In this document: positions 12,251-24,150 of the stretch, in pieces
Layout of the letters: each line of letters begins with the position of its first letter
Numbering within the stretch: the stretch's first letter is position 1
Assembly: GCA_013399305.1 (NCBI GenBank)
Contig: VXAI01000090.1
Span: forward strand, 390,504-454,503
Direction: 5' to 3'
Length of the DNA: 64,000 bases
Source: Rostratula benghalensis
Lineage: Eukaryota > Chordata > Aves > Charadriiformes > Rostratulidae
Notes under the pieces: model-generated
Seen by the model: the letters and a program-made list of their open reading frames with translations, nothing else
Databases searched by the model: none
Told to the model about the DNA's origin: nothing
Program-made: the position numbers and the translations under genes

Positions 12251-13226
12251 ATCACAGAATCACAGAATCAAAAAATATTTGGGACTGGAAGGGATCTTGA
12301 AAGATCATCTAGTCCAAACCCCCTGCCAGAGCAGGAACACCTAGATCAAGTCACACAGGAATGCGTCCAGATGGGTTTTGAATGTCTCCAGAGAAGGAGA
12401 CTCCACAACCTCTCTGGGCAGCCTGTTCCAGTGCTCCGTCACCCTCACTGTGAAGAAGTTTTCCTCGTATTTAAGTGGAACCTCCTGTGTTCCAGCTTGC
12501 ACCACTGCCCCTTGTCCTATCATTGGCCGTCACGGAGAAGAGTCTGGCTCCATCCTCCTAATACTCACCCTTTACATATTTATAAACATTAATGAGGTCA
12601 CCCCTCAGTCTCCTCTTCTCCAAGCTAAAGAGACTCAGCTCCCTCAGCTTTTCCTTATACGGGAGATGCTCCACTTCCTTCATCATTTTTGTGGCTCTAC
12701 GCTGGACTCTCAAGCAGTTACCTGTCCCTCTGGAACTGAGGGCACCAGAACAGGACACAATATTCCAGATGGGGTCTCACCATGGCAGAGTAGAGGGGGA
12801 GGAGGATTTCTCTCGACCTACTGACCACCTCTCTTCTAATATGCCCCAGGATGCCATTGGCCTTCTTGGCCACAGGGCACAGTGCTGGCTGATCCTGCTG
12901 TCCACCAGGACCTCCAGGTCCCTTCCTCCTACACTTCTCTCCAACAGGTCAGTTCCCAACTAGTACTAGTACCTGGAGTTGTTCTGGCCCAGATGAAAGA
13001 CTCTATACTCGCCCTTGTTATATTTCATTAAATTTCTCTCCGCCCAACTCTCCAGCCTGTCCAGGTTATGCTGCATGGCAGCATGGCCTTCATACGTGTC
13101 AGCCACTGCTCCCAGTTTTGTGTCACCAGCAAACTTGCTGATAGTGCACTCTATTCCCTCATCCACGTCATTGATTAATATATTGAATAGTACTGGTCCC
13201 AGGAGCGATCCTTGAGGGACTTGAAT
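12251..13226 (-). mobile_element. CR1 LINE, antisense, nested insertion
   Basis: On the minus strand the element runs from the RT region [19 protein letters not shown] (about 13222) through [17 protein letters not shown] (catalytic box FADD decayed to FAGD), [17 protein letters not shown] and [11 protein letters not shown], then the C-terminal blocks around 12950-12340, to the tail TGTGATTCTGTGAT at 12251-12264. It is 5'-truncated and broken by stops and frameshifts. It interrupts the dispersed repeat around it: TCAT at 12249-12252 and TCAT at 13226-13229 may be a short target-site duplication, although four bases can match by chance. Confidence 0.95.
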
Positions 13227-13665
13227 CATGAAGGATTGTGTCACATGAATGGGACCCCATACTGGAGTGGGAGAAGAGCATGAGGAGAAAGCAGCAGCAG
13301 AGACAAAGAGTTATGAACTGAGCACAATGCCCATACTCTATCCCCCTGCACTATTCAGGGGGAAGAGGTGCAGAAGTCTTAACTGAAGTTGAGCCTGGGA
13401 AGAAGGAGGGGGTGAAGGGAAGGTGTTTGTAGATTTGTTTTTATTTCTCATTAGCTTACTCTGCTATTAATTGGCAATAATTTAAATTAATTTCCCCAAG
13501 CCTAGTTGTTTTGCTTGTGATGGTAATTGGTGAGTGGTCTCTTTGTCCCTATCTCAACCTGAAAGCTTTTCATTGTATTTTTCTCCCTTCGTGCAGCTGA
13601 GAAGAGGGAAGGATAGAGCAGCTTGGTGAGCACCTGCTGGCCAGCTAAAGTTAATCCATCACAAC
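13226..13665 (+). repeat. Dispersed avian repeat, right part, resumed after the CR1
   Basis: Continues the element broken at 12250: CATGAAGGATTGTG and GGGACCCCATACTGGAGTGGG continue the unit pattern. These are followed by a unique tail with GGGGGAAGAGGTGCAGAAG, GAAGTTGAGCCTGGGAAGAA, a TTATTTCTCATTAGCTTACTCTG segment, and GAGCAGCTTGGTGAGCACCTG ending at about 13660 in ATCCATCACAAC. Whether it is an LTR or a composite non-autonomous element cannot be decided from one copy. Confidence 0.55.
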
Positions 13666-13889
13666 ATCTACAGTTAATCCTAAATTAGGTAACCTGCAAG
13701 GTTCATATTCATAGAATCAGTAATGCAGTTATGGTGCAGTACTGCCTTTAGCTTGATTATTACAGTCCATCTTGTCAGAAAATAACCCGATTTCAGTGAC
13801 TGACACATGTCACTTCACTGGGAGTATTGTAACCCCATATCAGTGGACATAACATCTTTAACACTTAGGGAATTCCAAACTAGTGTAAA

Positions 13890-14218
13890 ATACTGCAGTA
13901 CCTTTTCTCCACAACAGAAGCTATATCAAACATTATCACATATCTCCCCACAGATTATCAAATCAGTTCAAGGTCTTTGTTCTTATTATAAAAACTCTCC
14001 ATGACCTGGGCCAAGGCTATCTAATGCTGCAAGCAAAATCTCAACACAAACACCATTTCTGTGGTACAGTGGAAATGTGTACAGTGACGAGGATTAATTG
14101 TGTGGAAAACAGAATTTTACACCGGCTGGTAGGACAGTGGAATAAACTCTGTAGAAACTTCAAACTTCATCAGTCCCAGTGCCTTCCAGACAAGTTGTTG
14201 TGTTATTTGTACACCTAA
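13890..14218 (+). mobile_element. Relic of an L2-type LINE, 3' end of RT gene
   Basis: A forward frame reads HISPHRLSNQFKVFVLIIKT followed by LHDLGQGYL. This lines up with the C-terminal region of L2-clade proteins (general form LHWLP..RI.FK.L.L.YKALHGL.P.YL). It then reads GQWNKLCRNFKLHQSQ and, before the stop at 14218, DKLLCYLYT, matching the family pattern LWN.LP..IR.S.SL..FK..LK..L. Similarity is visible only at the protein-pattern level, as expected for a very old copy. The match is from memory of the family and needs a profile search. The flanking 13670-13890 may belong to the same element. Confidence 0.5.
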
Positions 14219-17200
14219 ACTGTTCTTATATATTCAAAACATTCTATCTTCCAAACATTCAATGTGCAAGCTTCTGGAGGATTTTCTTCATGACTGAAGT
14301 ATTCAAAGGAAAAGAGCTGGATTTGACAAACATTTTTATAAGTAGGTAATGTTTGGATGAAATTTAGACCTCCAACTTTAAAATTCAAACTAGTGTACCT
14401 AATATTCCTGCAACACATATGATTTTTTTCACTAAATGGCGATGGGTATATATATGTAACTGATCTTATATTATGTCCTATTAATGTTATAGATGCTTTC
14501 CAAAAAAATCTTCCATTATCTTTTAAAAATGGTTTTACCTACAGACTTGGTTTGTAATGCGCTGTGTATTCTGATCCTGACGCAACAAAACCACCTATGC
14601 ATATGCTTAGAGGATGTATATGCTTAGGATACGTATGTGTTCAACTGAATACCTTGATGTTACATGCTCAGAATTAAGCATGTTCTCAAGTGCTCAAAAC
14701 TTTTTGCTGTGGGTGAATGACCTAATCTTTCTTTAGCAGAGAACATTTGAACTTTGCACACAAATGAAAGCAACTAAATTTCCAATACTCTTATAATCAC
14801 CAGTAAAATTACTTCACAAATTTGAAATTCAAAATGTTACACTGATGAACAGGTTTGACTGCCAATGTTTTTTGGCATAGACTAAGATGTCAATTCTTTT
14901 TTCTACACACATGGGTATTATGTAAGCATGGTTTATTGTATTCATAAAAATATAATGCCTATGAAGATTCAGTGACTGTAACAAACAATACAGAGCAGTT
15001 TTGTTACAAATTATTGATAATGGAAACCATCTACTAACAGTATTGCATACCATGAACTTTTTTTACCAAGTCCCAGCTGGATTATTTAATCTTACAAAGA
15101 TAGTGAAGATTTTTCACAAGCTTCTGGGAGGCTTGTTATCAGATAACATATTTGAAGGATTTTATGGTGTGCTTCAATAATTCTACTGACAAGCCCAGCC
15201 TGGGAGGATGAGTGAGTTAGTTGAGCAGTTGAGCAGTTATTGTTGTTCTTGTGTCTTCTTTTTCTGTAGAAACCATGTCCCAGAATTTACTGCAGTAAAT
15301 TTCTTATATATAATTTGATTTATTTTTAAGCAATCTTGATAACATATTTTCTTAAAAATGTTTGTCCACAATCTGTCCTCGACAATAATCACTTTCTTGC
15401 CTAAACACAAAACTGTGTGCCATAGCAATTACCACCTTAACTACTGTATGACAATTTAGCAGACTTTATAAATCCCTGGAGAAAAGATATATACAAATAC
15501 AGACAGATTTACAAAAAAATATTTAGGATGAATCAGAACGTAAATTGAAGTAAAAATTACACAATGCCATAGATAATAGGAGCCAGTAAATGGATTTTTG
15601 GCTGAGATTCTCCAGTTTCTCAACAAAATTATTTTCCACTTTTCACTTTCAACAGAGCTCGATTTAGGATTCTCAACTTGACTCCTTACAGCTCTTTGCA
15701 GCTATTTTCTGGTTCTGGGGGCACTATAAATTATGTCTAGGAAGGATATAGAAACAGAGAAGTCTTTGGTGACTGTCTATCAGAAAAAAACTTCATTTGG
15801 AGTATGAGCTCTAAATGAGGCCTCCGTCACCTTCTACTGGCTGTTCTTACCCTCTTCTGCTCAGCAGCAGCTACCTAAGGCAAACTAGGAAAAAGTGCCG
15901 TGCTGTACTTTCACAAAGAGAAGAAACTAAGCCACAGAAATGTGCTGTTCACTGAATACTTCACAATCTATTAAACTCTAGAGCCCACTCAGTTCACAGA
16001 TCATTTGAGTTGTTTGACCAGACATTTGTTTTAAAAGCGGATTAATTTGATTTTAGTATGTTCTTATTCCTAACACGGAGACTATGGTGCTTGCTATTTG
16101 TATGAAGTTTCAGAACTGTTGTTATCTCACCTACCGTTTATATTTTACAAGCGTGATCCCGTTTCCCCTCTAAATTTGGGAGTTTTTTATGATAAAAAGG
16201 CCATAAAGACAGCATGAGGAAAAGTAGATATATGCAATGTGAGAAGAAATAAACTACCTTTCAGTGAAAAAGTTTGACATGCTTTTACCACCAGTTTTGA
16301 AAGATCAGTGTTGAGAAACCTAGAAAAAAAAGCAAAGTTAAGCGATGCTCCATGGATACAGTGCTGGCAGCAATACTGTACACAGTGGAGAAATCAACAT
16401 AACTGGTTGGGGATCCAAAAGTGAGTCATCAAGTTAGTTTACAAACAGACTGCAGAGAGTAACACAGTGACTGACACAGCACATATTTGGAGAGAGTGAC
16501 TAAGTCAAAAGCTTGGTGGAGGAATCCCACCTGCTCATTGTCTTGCAGTGAGGGAGAGAAATGCCAAAGACTTTCTCACTTTGACCTTAAGAGCATTTTT
16601 TTTTTCTAAATAGTAAAGAATAAACTGGTAGGTCTCAATAATCTAATACATTTGTGTAAGCATTAACAATTCTCCTCCATAGCAGTAAGATACAGATCCT
16701 TATGCATAGCTGATGTATTTACTTTTAATTTGGGGAAGGATGTTTGAATATTTTTAGCTGTTGCTATCCCAATACTTGTTACTACTTTCACAGTATAGTG
16801 ATTTAAATGGTTAGCTGATGGTAGTAGAATATACACTTCTAATTCACAGCAAATATTAAATAAAAAATGCAAAGCTTCCTTATGGAACAGAAAGCTGAAA
16901 TAACAGAGATGCTGCTATGCTGCTCCTGAGGTGTGAAAGACCTTCCATGCCTTTCATACATCTAAGCTATGAGGGCAGAGTTTTCACCAGATCTAGATAG
17001 TGAAGGAGCTGAATGTGCTTTTGTTAGAAAGCTGCAGGCATCTGTAACCAGACAACAGGAGAAAGATGCTCAGAAACATCCAGGGAAATACTTTGCAGTA
17101 CAACCTCGTAAGAGGATAGGAAATGAAAAATACGAGACAATTTTCTTGATAGAAAAAAGCCTTGAAATTATGAACAAATGAAGAGCCTCCTTCCATTTAG

Positions 17201-19110
17201 TTCATGCTAACCTCAGGCTTTTCAGACTTTTTTCAAGAGTGTGTAAAAAACATACCTGATGAACAAACACAATAGTAAACTGATCAGTGAAACTCAGTCA
17301 AAAAAGTCAGTCATTATCTACACAAACACCACAACCCACACTCCACTCTCCACTCCCCCAAGGAAAATTATTTGATGAAACTTAAGTAGCCGGAGGGCTA
17401 CTTGCAGTCTCTCTCTGATTAGGTGCCCTTTCTCTACCTTGGAAAACTTGAAACACATAATTACAGAGGAAGAAGGCTCAGAAAAATCTTTCTTCTAGTA
17501 CTATTCCACATGTCTTAATATATAGCCAGTTGTTTTTTGTTTGGTTTTTTTTATTTACTCTGAGAAAAATATTAGCAGGGTGAAGTGGCAGGGGAAGAGA
17601 ACAAGACTGCTAATCCAGAAAGGATTGGGGTTTTAAGATCTGCAGGAAGTACCCAAAATGTCCTCTGCTCTGTTTCAAACCAAGAATTTAAGTCTTCTCC
17701 CAGCTGAATGTCTTGAGTGTAGGCTGCCCTCAGTTCTTGGTCTGAGAAGGATGATATTACAGCATGTATAATTAATTGGTAATTTACTGGTCCATAGGTG
17801 TAAGCAAGTTTTAAATGAAAAAATTTCCCCAAAATGGAAAGAGATTTCTTTAATTAAAAATATATTTTCAAATTTGATAGCATTTTGCTCTTCCATCATC
17901 CATATTTTGTCTACTAAAATCAAGCATTTCCTACAAAAGAAACCATTACCACATGTTTTCTGACTTATTAGGTGAGTCTTACTCTGTGTCTTGCAGGTTC
18001 TTTATCCCTCTTTATCTTTAAACCTTTACCCTTCTTTAACTTTATTCTCTCTGTTTCCATTTCACTATATATTTCATTTTGTGCAAAATCTTAACATTAT
18101 TTTGTTAACAGTGTGTATTATTGTTTGTTATTGCTTAGTCTTCTGCACTACCCTGTGGTGCTATGTACACTTCTGTACTCGTCCTTGTAATGCCAAATCT
18201 CATCATTCTTATCTGTCAAGGAAACTATATAGCTACTGATATTAAATAGGTAAAAGAATGTATTATAATAAAGCAGATAGTTCAGAGACATCAATAATAC
18301 CGTATTCTTGTAAATATACATGCTTTTTTTACAGAGTTACAGATGCACTTACAACTTTATGATTTACTTTGTTTGAAAAGTACTTTCTGAAGGTGACTAT
18401 TTATCAATATCCATTGAAATAAATCAAAGATCCATTTCACAAAGAATCCAAATCCTTTTTGCAGCCCCTCCATTTTCAGAGAAGAGAATGAGTAAGTATT
18501 CAGTAAACAGACAGCAAAGTTACACAAGTACTGATGCAGCATTTTGCTAAAGTCAATGCCACTTGTTTTTCCAATAGAGGTTTGGCTGGAGTCATGTTGG
18601 GGGAAAGAACAGTACTTGCATTTTCTCAGACAAAACATTATACTCTCTTCCATCGTTGGGCCAGGTTTTTTGGCTGAAATTATATTTACTTGGAAGCTAT
18701 CAGAAGACTAGTCCTGAAAGTCTGGGTACGTGCAAGATAACAGAGGACATGGGATAGAACATAGAACTATGGACAAGGGTCTTACACAGATGCTGGTAGT
18801 GCTCCCAAATACTTGAAGTGCAAGGTGGGAATCTGCAAAGTATTCCTTACACCAATTTATGTTTTTCATCGAACATACTGAGTTTTGGCAATGGAATAAC
18901 AGATACATGTTTAACAGAAGGATTGATATTCTCCATGAGCAGTCAAGCATAGACCTCAAATGATTCGCTGAGGAAAGAACAGGTGCTGCTGCCAACTCAA
19001 GGTCCTCTGAGATCTTTTAAGAGCTTGGGAACAAAAATAATGACATAGCTAAACAGGGAAAAGAAGAACCATCAGTCATAACCCAATTTATGGGAATAAC
19101 AGAGTGATAT
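14219..19110. other. Non-coding, no gene supported
   Basis: Nearly 5 kb of AT-rich sequence. Several 60-98 codon frames occur on both strands (for example 16969-17181 forward, 17572-17832 and 18357-18653 reverse), but none has paired splice signals or a recognisable domain. No repeat family was recognised. Confidence 0.4.
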
Positions 19111-20150
19111 ATAGAATCACAAAATCACAGAATTCTTGTGGTTGGAAAGGACCTCTGAGATGACCCAATCCAACCATACACAAAACCACAACCCACTCCC
19201 TACAATCTTGGCCACTAGAGCATTCCCTGAAGTGCCATGTCTATACATTTCTTAAATATGTCCAGAGATTGTGATTCAACCACCTCCCTGGGCAAGCTGT
19301 TCCAGTGCCACCTTCTCAGTAAAGTAATTCTTCCAAATATCCAGTCTAAACCTCCCCTGACACATCTTCAGACAATTTCCCCTGGTCCTGTCATTTTTCA
19401 CTTGGGAGAAGAGGCCAGCACCCACCTCTCTACAACCTCTTTTCAGGTAGTTGTAGAGGGCAATCAGGTTGCCTCTCAGCATCCTCTTCTCTGGACTAAA
19501 CTTGTTAAGTTCCCTCAGCCTCTCCTCATAGACTTGTTCTGTAGAGCTTTCATGAGCTTGGTAGCTCTCCTCTGGACATGCTCCAGCACTTCAATGTCCT
19601 TCTTGTAGTGAGGGGTCCAGAACTGAACACAGTGCTCGAGGTGAGGCCTCAGCAGTGCCGAGTATGGAGGCACAATCACTTCCCTACTCCTCCTGGCCAT
19701 GCTATTCCTGACACAAGCCAGGATGGTGTTGGCCTTCTTGGCCACCTGAGCACACTGCTGGCTCATGTTAAATCATCTGTCCATCAGCATCCCTGGGTCC
19801 TTTTCTGCTGGGCAGGTTTCCAGCCACTCTCCTGCATTGAGTTGTTGTCACAGAAATACAGGACCTGGCATTTGGCCTTACTGAATCTCATACAATTAGC
19901 CTCATCCCATCAATCCAACATGTCCAGGTTCCAATGTAGAACCTGCCTACCGTAGTTTGGTGTTATCTGCAAACTTTCTGAGGGTGCACTCAATTCCCTC
20001 ATCCAGATCATTGGAAAAGATATTAAACAAGAATGGCCCAAAACTGAGCCCTGAGGGACAATACTGGTGACCAGTCTCCAACAAGATTTTGCCCCATTAA
20101 TCACAACTCTCTGGGCACAGATATCCAGTCAGTTTTTTACCCAGTGGATA
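19111..20150 (-). mobile_element. CR1 LINE, antisense, 5'-truncated
   Basis: The 3' tail (ATAGAATCACAAAATCACAG on the plus strand) starts at 19111 and is followed by the reverse complement of CR1 3' sequence. Minus-strand frames show the RT C-terminal blocks: [20 protein letters not shown] at 19766, [19 protein letters not shown], and [12 protein letters not shown]. Upstream, about 19900-20100, lie the region of the catalytic box and [12 protein letters not shown]. Similarity fades at about 20150, within the RT gene. The copy is inactive because of frameshifts. Confidence 0.94.
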
Positions 20151-21823
20151 GTTATAGTCATGCAATGGTACAGTTTAGGAAGGGCTATGATTACTGTCTT
20201 GCCTCATATCCTTTTCTTTGAGACCACTGTAGTAAGAGTGGTTATTCACCACCAGGAATTATGAAGACATACCAAAAACCTCGACTACCATATTACAGAT
20301 ATGGCAGCTGACAGAAAATTGCAATATCCTGAAAGGCAAAATCCTATTGAGAGAGCAGAGCTGTTGTGGTGAAGGTTTTTTTGTTTGGTTTTTTTTTTTA
20401 GGTGACTAATTTAGGGATGAATTTAATGATTGATGGCCCAACACAATATCTGTGGTAAGAAATCTGTGTTGTGTGTGTTTTGCTGGCAAAAGGGTTCAGT
20501 GCAGGTGGATGACCAAGGCCTAGTTACCAGAAGAAAAGGAGGGTGTAGACAGATAGATCCGAATCTATAAAAAAGTGTTAATCTTATTAGCTCTGGATTG
20601 ATGGATTATGAACCTTGAGGAAAGGGGTTCACAGCCCCACAATTCCTGTAAGGCTACCTGAGTTATAAGGCCATGTTATTTTAACAATATGTTTTAACTG
20701 CTCTTCAGTGCAAAAGACAAAGAAATGAGAAAATAAATTAATCAAACCCACAAACTTTAATGAGTAGTAGATAATGAAGACAATGACAAGGACCAAAGCT
20801 CTCCAGTCAATGGCTGATGGGCCACTGCAGAAACCAACCACATGTGTGAGTGTCAACCAGAACTTTATATCTCATGAGAAGGAAACAGGATTATCATGGT
20901 TCTGATGGGAAAGAACAAACCTACTGCAGGATAATTGAAGGGGACTTTGTAAACTTCTTCTGGAATGATTTAAAAGGATTATGGGAATGTGCAAAGCTTA
21001 TTACAGAGGAAGAACCAAAGACAGGGAAAAAGAAACTTCATAGTAGATTTGGAAGCAACACATTTGGGAAATTAGAGGGAAAAGGCAAAATAAAATATAT
21101 TATTTATGTGTAAATGGGCTGATAATCAGACTTGTTCAGCTAAGCCTTGCACCTGATGACCACAGTCTGTCCTATCTTCTATTCAACTTTATTTGCCATA
21201 TTACTTCACTTTCTATTTCATGACTGTGTGCAATTTTCTGAACTTCAATCTGTACTAGTCAGTAAGGAAGGAAGTCTAGGAAGACCTAAGGTCAGAGCTG
21301 GAGAAGGAGCAGGAGACCTAGGGTCTGTGCATGGATTCTGGATGGAGCCAAGACCTGGGATAGGGTCTGAAGGATCCATGGATGTATGTGCTTGCAAATC
21401 AAGAAGGGACAGGGATTCATGCTTCTTTCACTGAAGTTTGAATAGCCTCACTACTGGCTAGACCTGGGAGTAGCAAAGAGTAGCCTCCATTTAACAGACC
21501 GACAAGGAGAAATACTCTGGGTCTTAACAGAAAGGCTCTTTCCTATTTACTCATCATGATTTTTAAAAAATAGATCAAAGGATTTCAGCATTCCATAAAT
21601 GAAGTTATATGGTAAAGCAGTAAAGACAAAGGCATCATTTGGGTTAATACATATTTTAATATAAATTACAGCTGCAGCTTTCCACTCAAACTGACTTCAT
21701 TGGCTTTATTTTGCTTTGAGCTTAAGGCAATAAGTTTTTCTTCAGAGGAGTAGTCCCTCTGTGTGTCCAGCCACTGAATTGCATGGCCATTATGGTACAT
21801 TTGTTCTTTTTCTTGTACTCCAG
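20151..21823. other. Non-coding; 20430-21450 may be an unrecognised repeat
   Basis: No gene recognised. From about 20520 to 21420 the forward strand is more purine-rich than its flanks and holds frames of 87 and 95 codons (20850-21113 and 21147-21434) rich in Lys, Glu and Gly. This could be an uncharacterised interspersed repeat, but I could not assign it. A T-rich GTTTTTTTGTTTGG stretch lies near 20376. Confidence 0.3.
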
Positions 21824-21935
21824 TGTGGCTCCTTGGAGGTTAACATGGCACAGCTGTTTGCTGGAGCAGCTTCTATTCCTCACCTCAGAACTGGGAAAAT
21901 TTGAAAAGTGCAAATCCCATCAAAAGGGAAGGAAG
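21824..21935 (+). CDS. Candidate exon (plus strand), unidentified
   Basis: A long pyrimidine tract (TTTGTTCTTTTTCTTGTACT) ending in CCAG is followed by 112 bp and a near-consensus donor, GGAAG followed by GTAAGTGG. One frame is open across the whole segment (starting VAPWRLTWHSCLLEQ) and another for most of it (SLEVNMAQLFAGAASIPH). There is no partner exon in a matching phase on this strand and I do not recognise either peptide. It could equally be a non-coding RNA exon or a chance pairing of splice signals. Confidence 0.2.
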
Positions 21936-23200
21936 GTAAGTGGTGACAATCACACACTGGGTTTTCTGTTTACTTGTTTATTTATGAGAGATGTTTATAA
22001 TTGGAGATTGGCAGTGGCCGTGCACCAAAAGGCATCGCACTACAATGTTTCTAGCTTTGCCTTGTACTGATTTTTCAAGTAACACATCAAATTTGAGACT
22101 TTCCAGTGAAAATAGAGTTTTGCCATTTACTTTAGTCATAAAATGGGATGTGTATTAGCATATATTTCCCTAAAGGACAGGAAGTATATATTATCAGATC
22201 ATCTATGATGTGTTCACTAGACACATGATTTGATATGCCTTAAAACATTCATTTAGATAGTGTAAATTGTGTAAATGAGCACAATTATCACTGCAGCTAG
22301 CTAATCGTAACACAGTAAAATGTTATGCTGTTGTATTTTCTTTTGAATAATAATGGTTATTCTATTTTTTCACTTAATTGTATTGAATTTGCCGATGGGA
22401 TATAATAGTAAGATTTTAATTTACATTTGCCTTGCAAAACTGTCAGGAAAATTTACTAGTAGAGGGAAAAAAAACTATTAACACTACTCTTCACAATAGT
22501 GACCAGTAAGAACAATAATACTTAGATTATTTTAATCAGCTGTCAAAGACAGCCTATTTAGTCTGAATGACTAGAATTTGAAAAGACAAATTTAGCAAAT
22601 GCTTTGTTTAAAGTCAAGGCAGGCTCCATCATGAAAATTTGAGATGCAGATTTCAAGTACTGCCTTCATAACCAGGTTTTGTTATGAATTTAAATATGAG
22701 TATTTTTTTAAACTACCGAAGACTGAAAGCAAACACAGGAAAATTAGGGAATAAATTAAAATAAGTGACAAAATACATTGGATCTCCAGGGTCCCAAATG
22801 AAATTAAACAGTAGTTTGGCACCAAGGATTCTTAGGGACTCCTGCCAATAGTGCTTTCACTGTTTATGGCACTGTTTGTGCCAAATGTATCTGCTAGTTA
22901 AATTGGGGGATCCCTTAGCTCTAATTGAGTGCTTCGTAGTGCAGCCTGGTTTTATGTGGTTTTGTGTTTACTCAGACAGAAAACTGTAACAATAGGGTTC
23001 TCTGACAAAAAGGACTCAGCTTGGGCTTACAGTCACATGCCCTGGAAGAAACTCTACAGTTACATCAGTTTGGTAATTTCAAAGTTTCTTCCTAAATACA
23101 CAATGACTAGAGATGCAAAGGATCTCAGAAGTGTTATCTAGAGGAGACATCCATTGCCTTCTCATACAAAATGAGAATTCATGCATACAGTATGTGCTGT
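21936..23200. other. Non-coding, no gene supported
   Basis: AT-rich sequence without a recognised repeat or exon pair. Confidence 0.4.
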
Positions 23201-24150
23201 TAGGGTGCATATATATGTGTGTACCACATAGGTTAACCCCAACAGACACACTCAGCACTCACACAGACAGAGGCAGCACCAATGACCTCATCCTGGTTCC
23301 CCTGTCTGGCTGAATGCCCAGGATGAATGTTTACAGGTGAGAATACACACACTCACAGGTCAGGACACACATGCACATGTATGCCGTTTAGTCCCCCAGC
23401 AGCTGGATTTAGACACTCAGTCTGCCCAGTAGCTGCTCCTGGATTCCAGCCTTCTCAGTTGCTGTCACCTGGGCATGTGGACCGCTGAGACCACAGCCTG
23501 ACTCCACTTGCTGGTGCTCAAACCTACACACGAACACATGCATATGTCTATGTACAGAGCTGACTAGAACTCCCCTGGTCCCCAGCAGGCACTTCCCATA
23601 GTCTCATCCCTGGAGAAATCCTCTTGGCTCCCTGTCAACATCACCTGCTCACTCACTCATCCAGCTGAACCATCTCCAGCACTTGCACGCTCACCCACAT
23701 GCCCGTGTGTGCTCCCTGTGCCGCATTGCCGACACATGGGCTCTGGCTCTGCTCACACCTGGGGCTGGCACTCATAGAGGTCTTCCTGGTCACTGGTGCC
23801 CTGCTGCTGGCCCCCCAGTCTGAACTTGCTCAAGGCTGGCACCGCTCACCTGTGGGACCCTACAGGCCCTGCTGGGGCATGGCCAGACAGGCCACTATGT
23901 GCACACGACCAGCTCTGTTTGTCCCCTCACACCTCCATTTTACCACTGTTGTTCCTTTCTAAATCATCTGAATCCATTGGCTTCCCCAGCTCCTGTTTCT
24001 TCTCTAAACATGTCATAATAAGTTTTATGTAGTCCCCAAACACTCTTCCCTAGCATCCCTTATCATGTCCCACACCTCAGGTAGCATCTGGAGCTGATCC
24101 TCTTGGTCCATCATTGTGGGTGTCATATCTGGATGATAGGGCCGAGGTTT
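23201..24150. repeat. GC-richer unnamed interspersed repeat (CA/TG-rich, possibly LTR-derived)
   Basis: About 950 bp stands out as GC-richer, with CACACA/ACACAC-rich stretches (23245-23275, 23341-23375, 23522-23545) and a CCTGGTTCCCC / CTCCTGGATTCCAGCC style of sequence unlike its flanks. Read on the minus strand it runs from GAGGTGTGGGACATGATAAG (about 24075) into a TGTGTG-rich region. I have a weak memory of similar sequence in bird endogenous retroviral or LTR repeats but cannot name it. The 78- and 87-codon frames at 23699-24032 have no domain. Borders are approximate. Confidence 0.4.

Noticed and set aside
11937..13244. Cluster of overlapping ORFs on both strands as genes
   Set aside because: All fall within a dispersed repeat and the nested CR1. 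Only the minus-strand RT frame is meaningful.
16969..17181. Charged 70-codon plus-strand frame as a coding exon
   Set aside because: No splice context or domain; overlapped by an equally long frame on the opposite strand.
23245..23545. CACACA-rich stretches as a CRISPR-like or satellite array
   Set aside because: Units are irregular with no constant repeat and spacer lengths. This is simple-sequence enrichment within a dispersed repeat.
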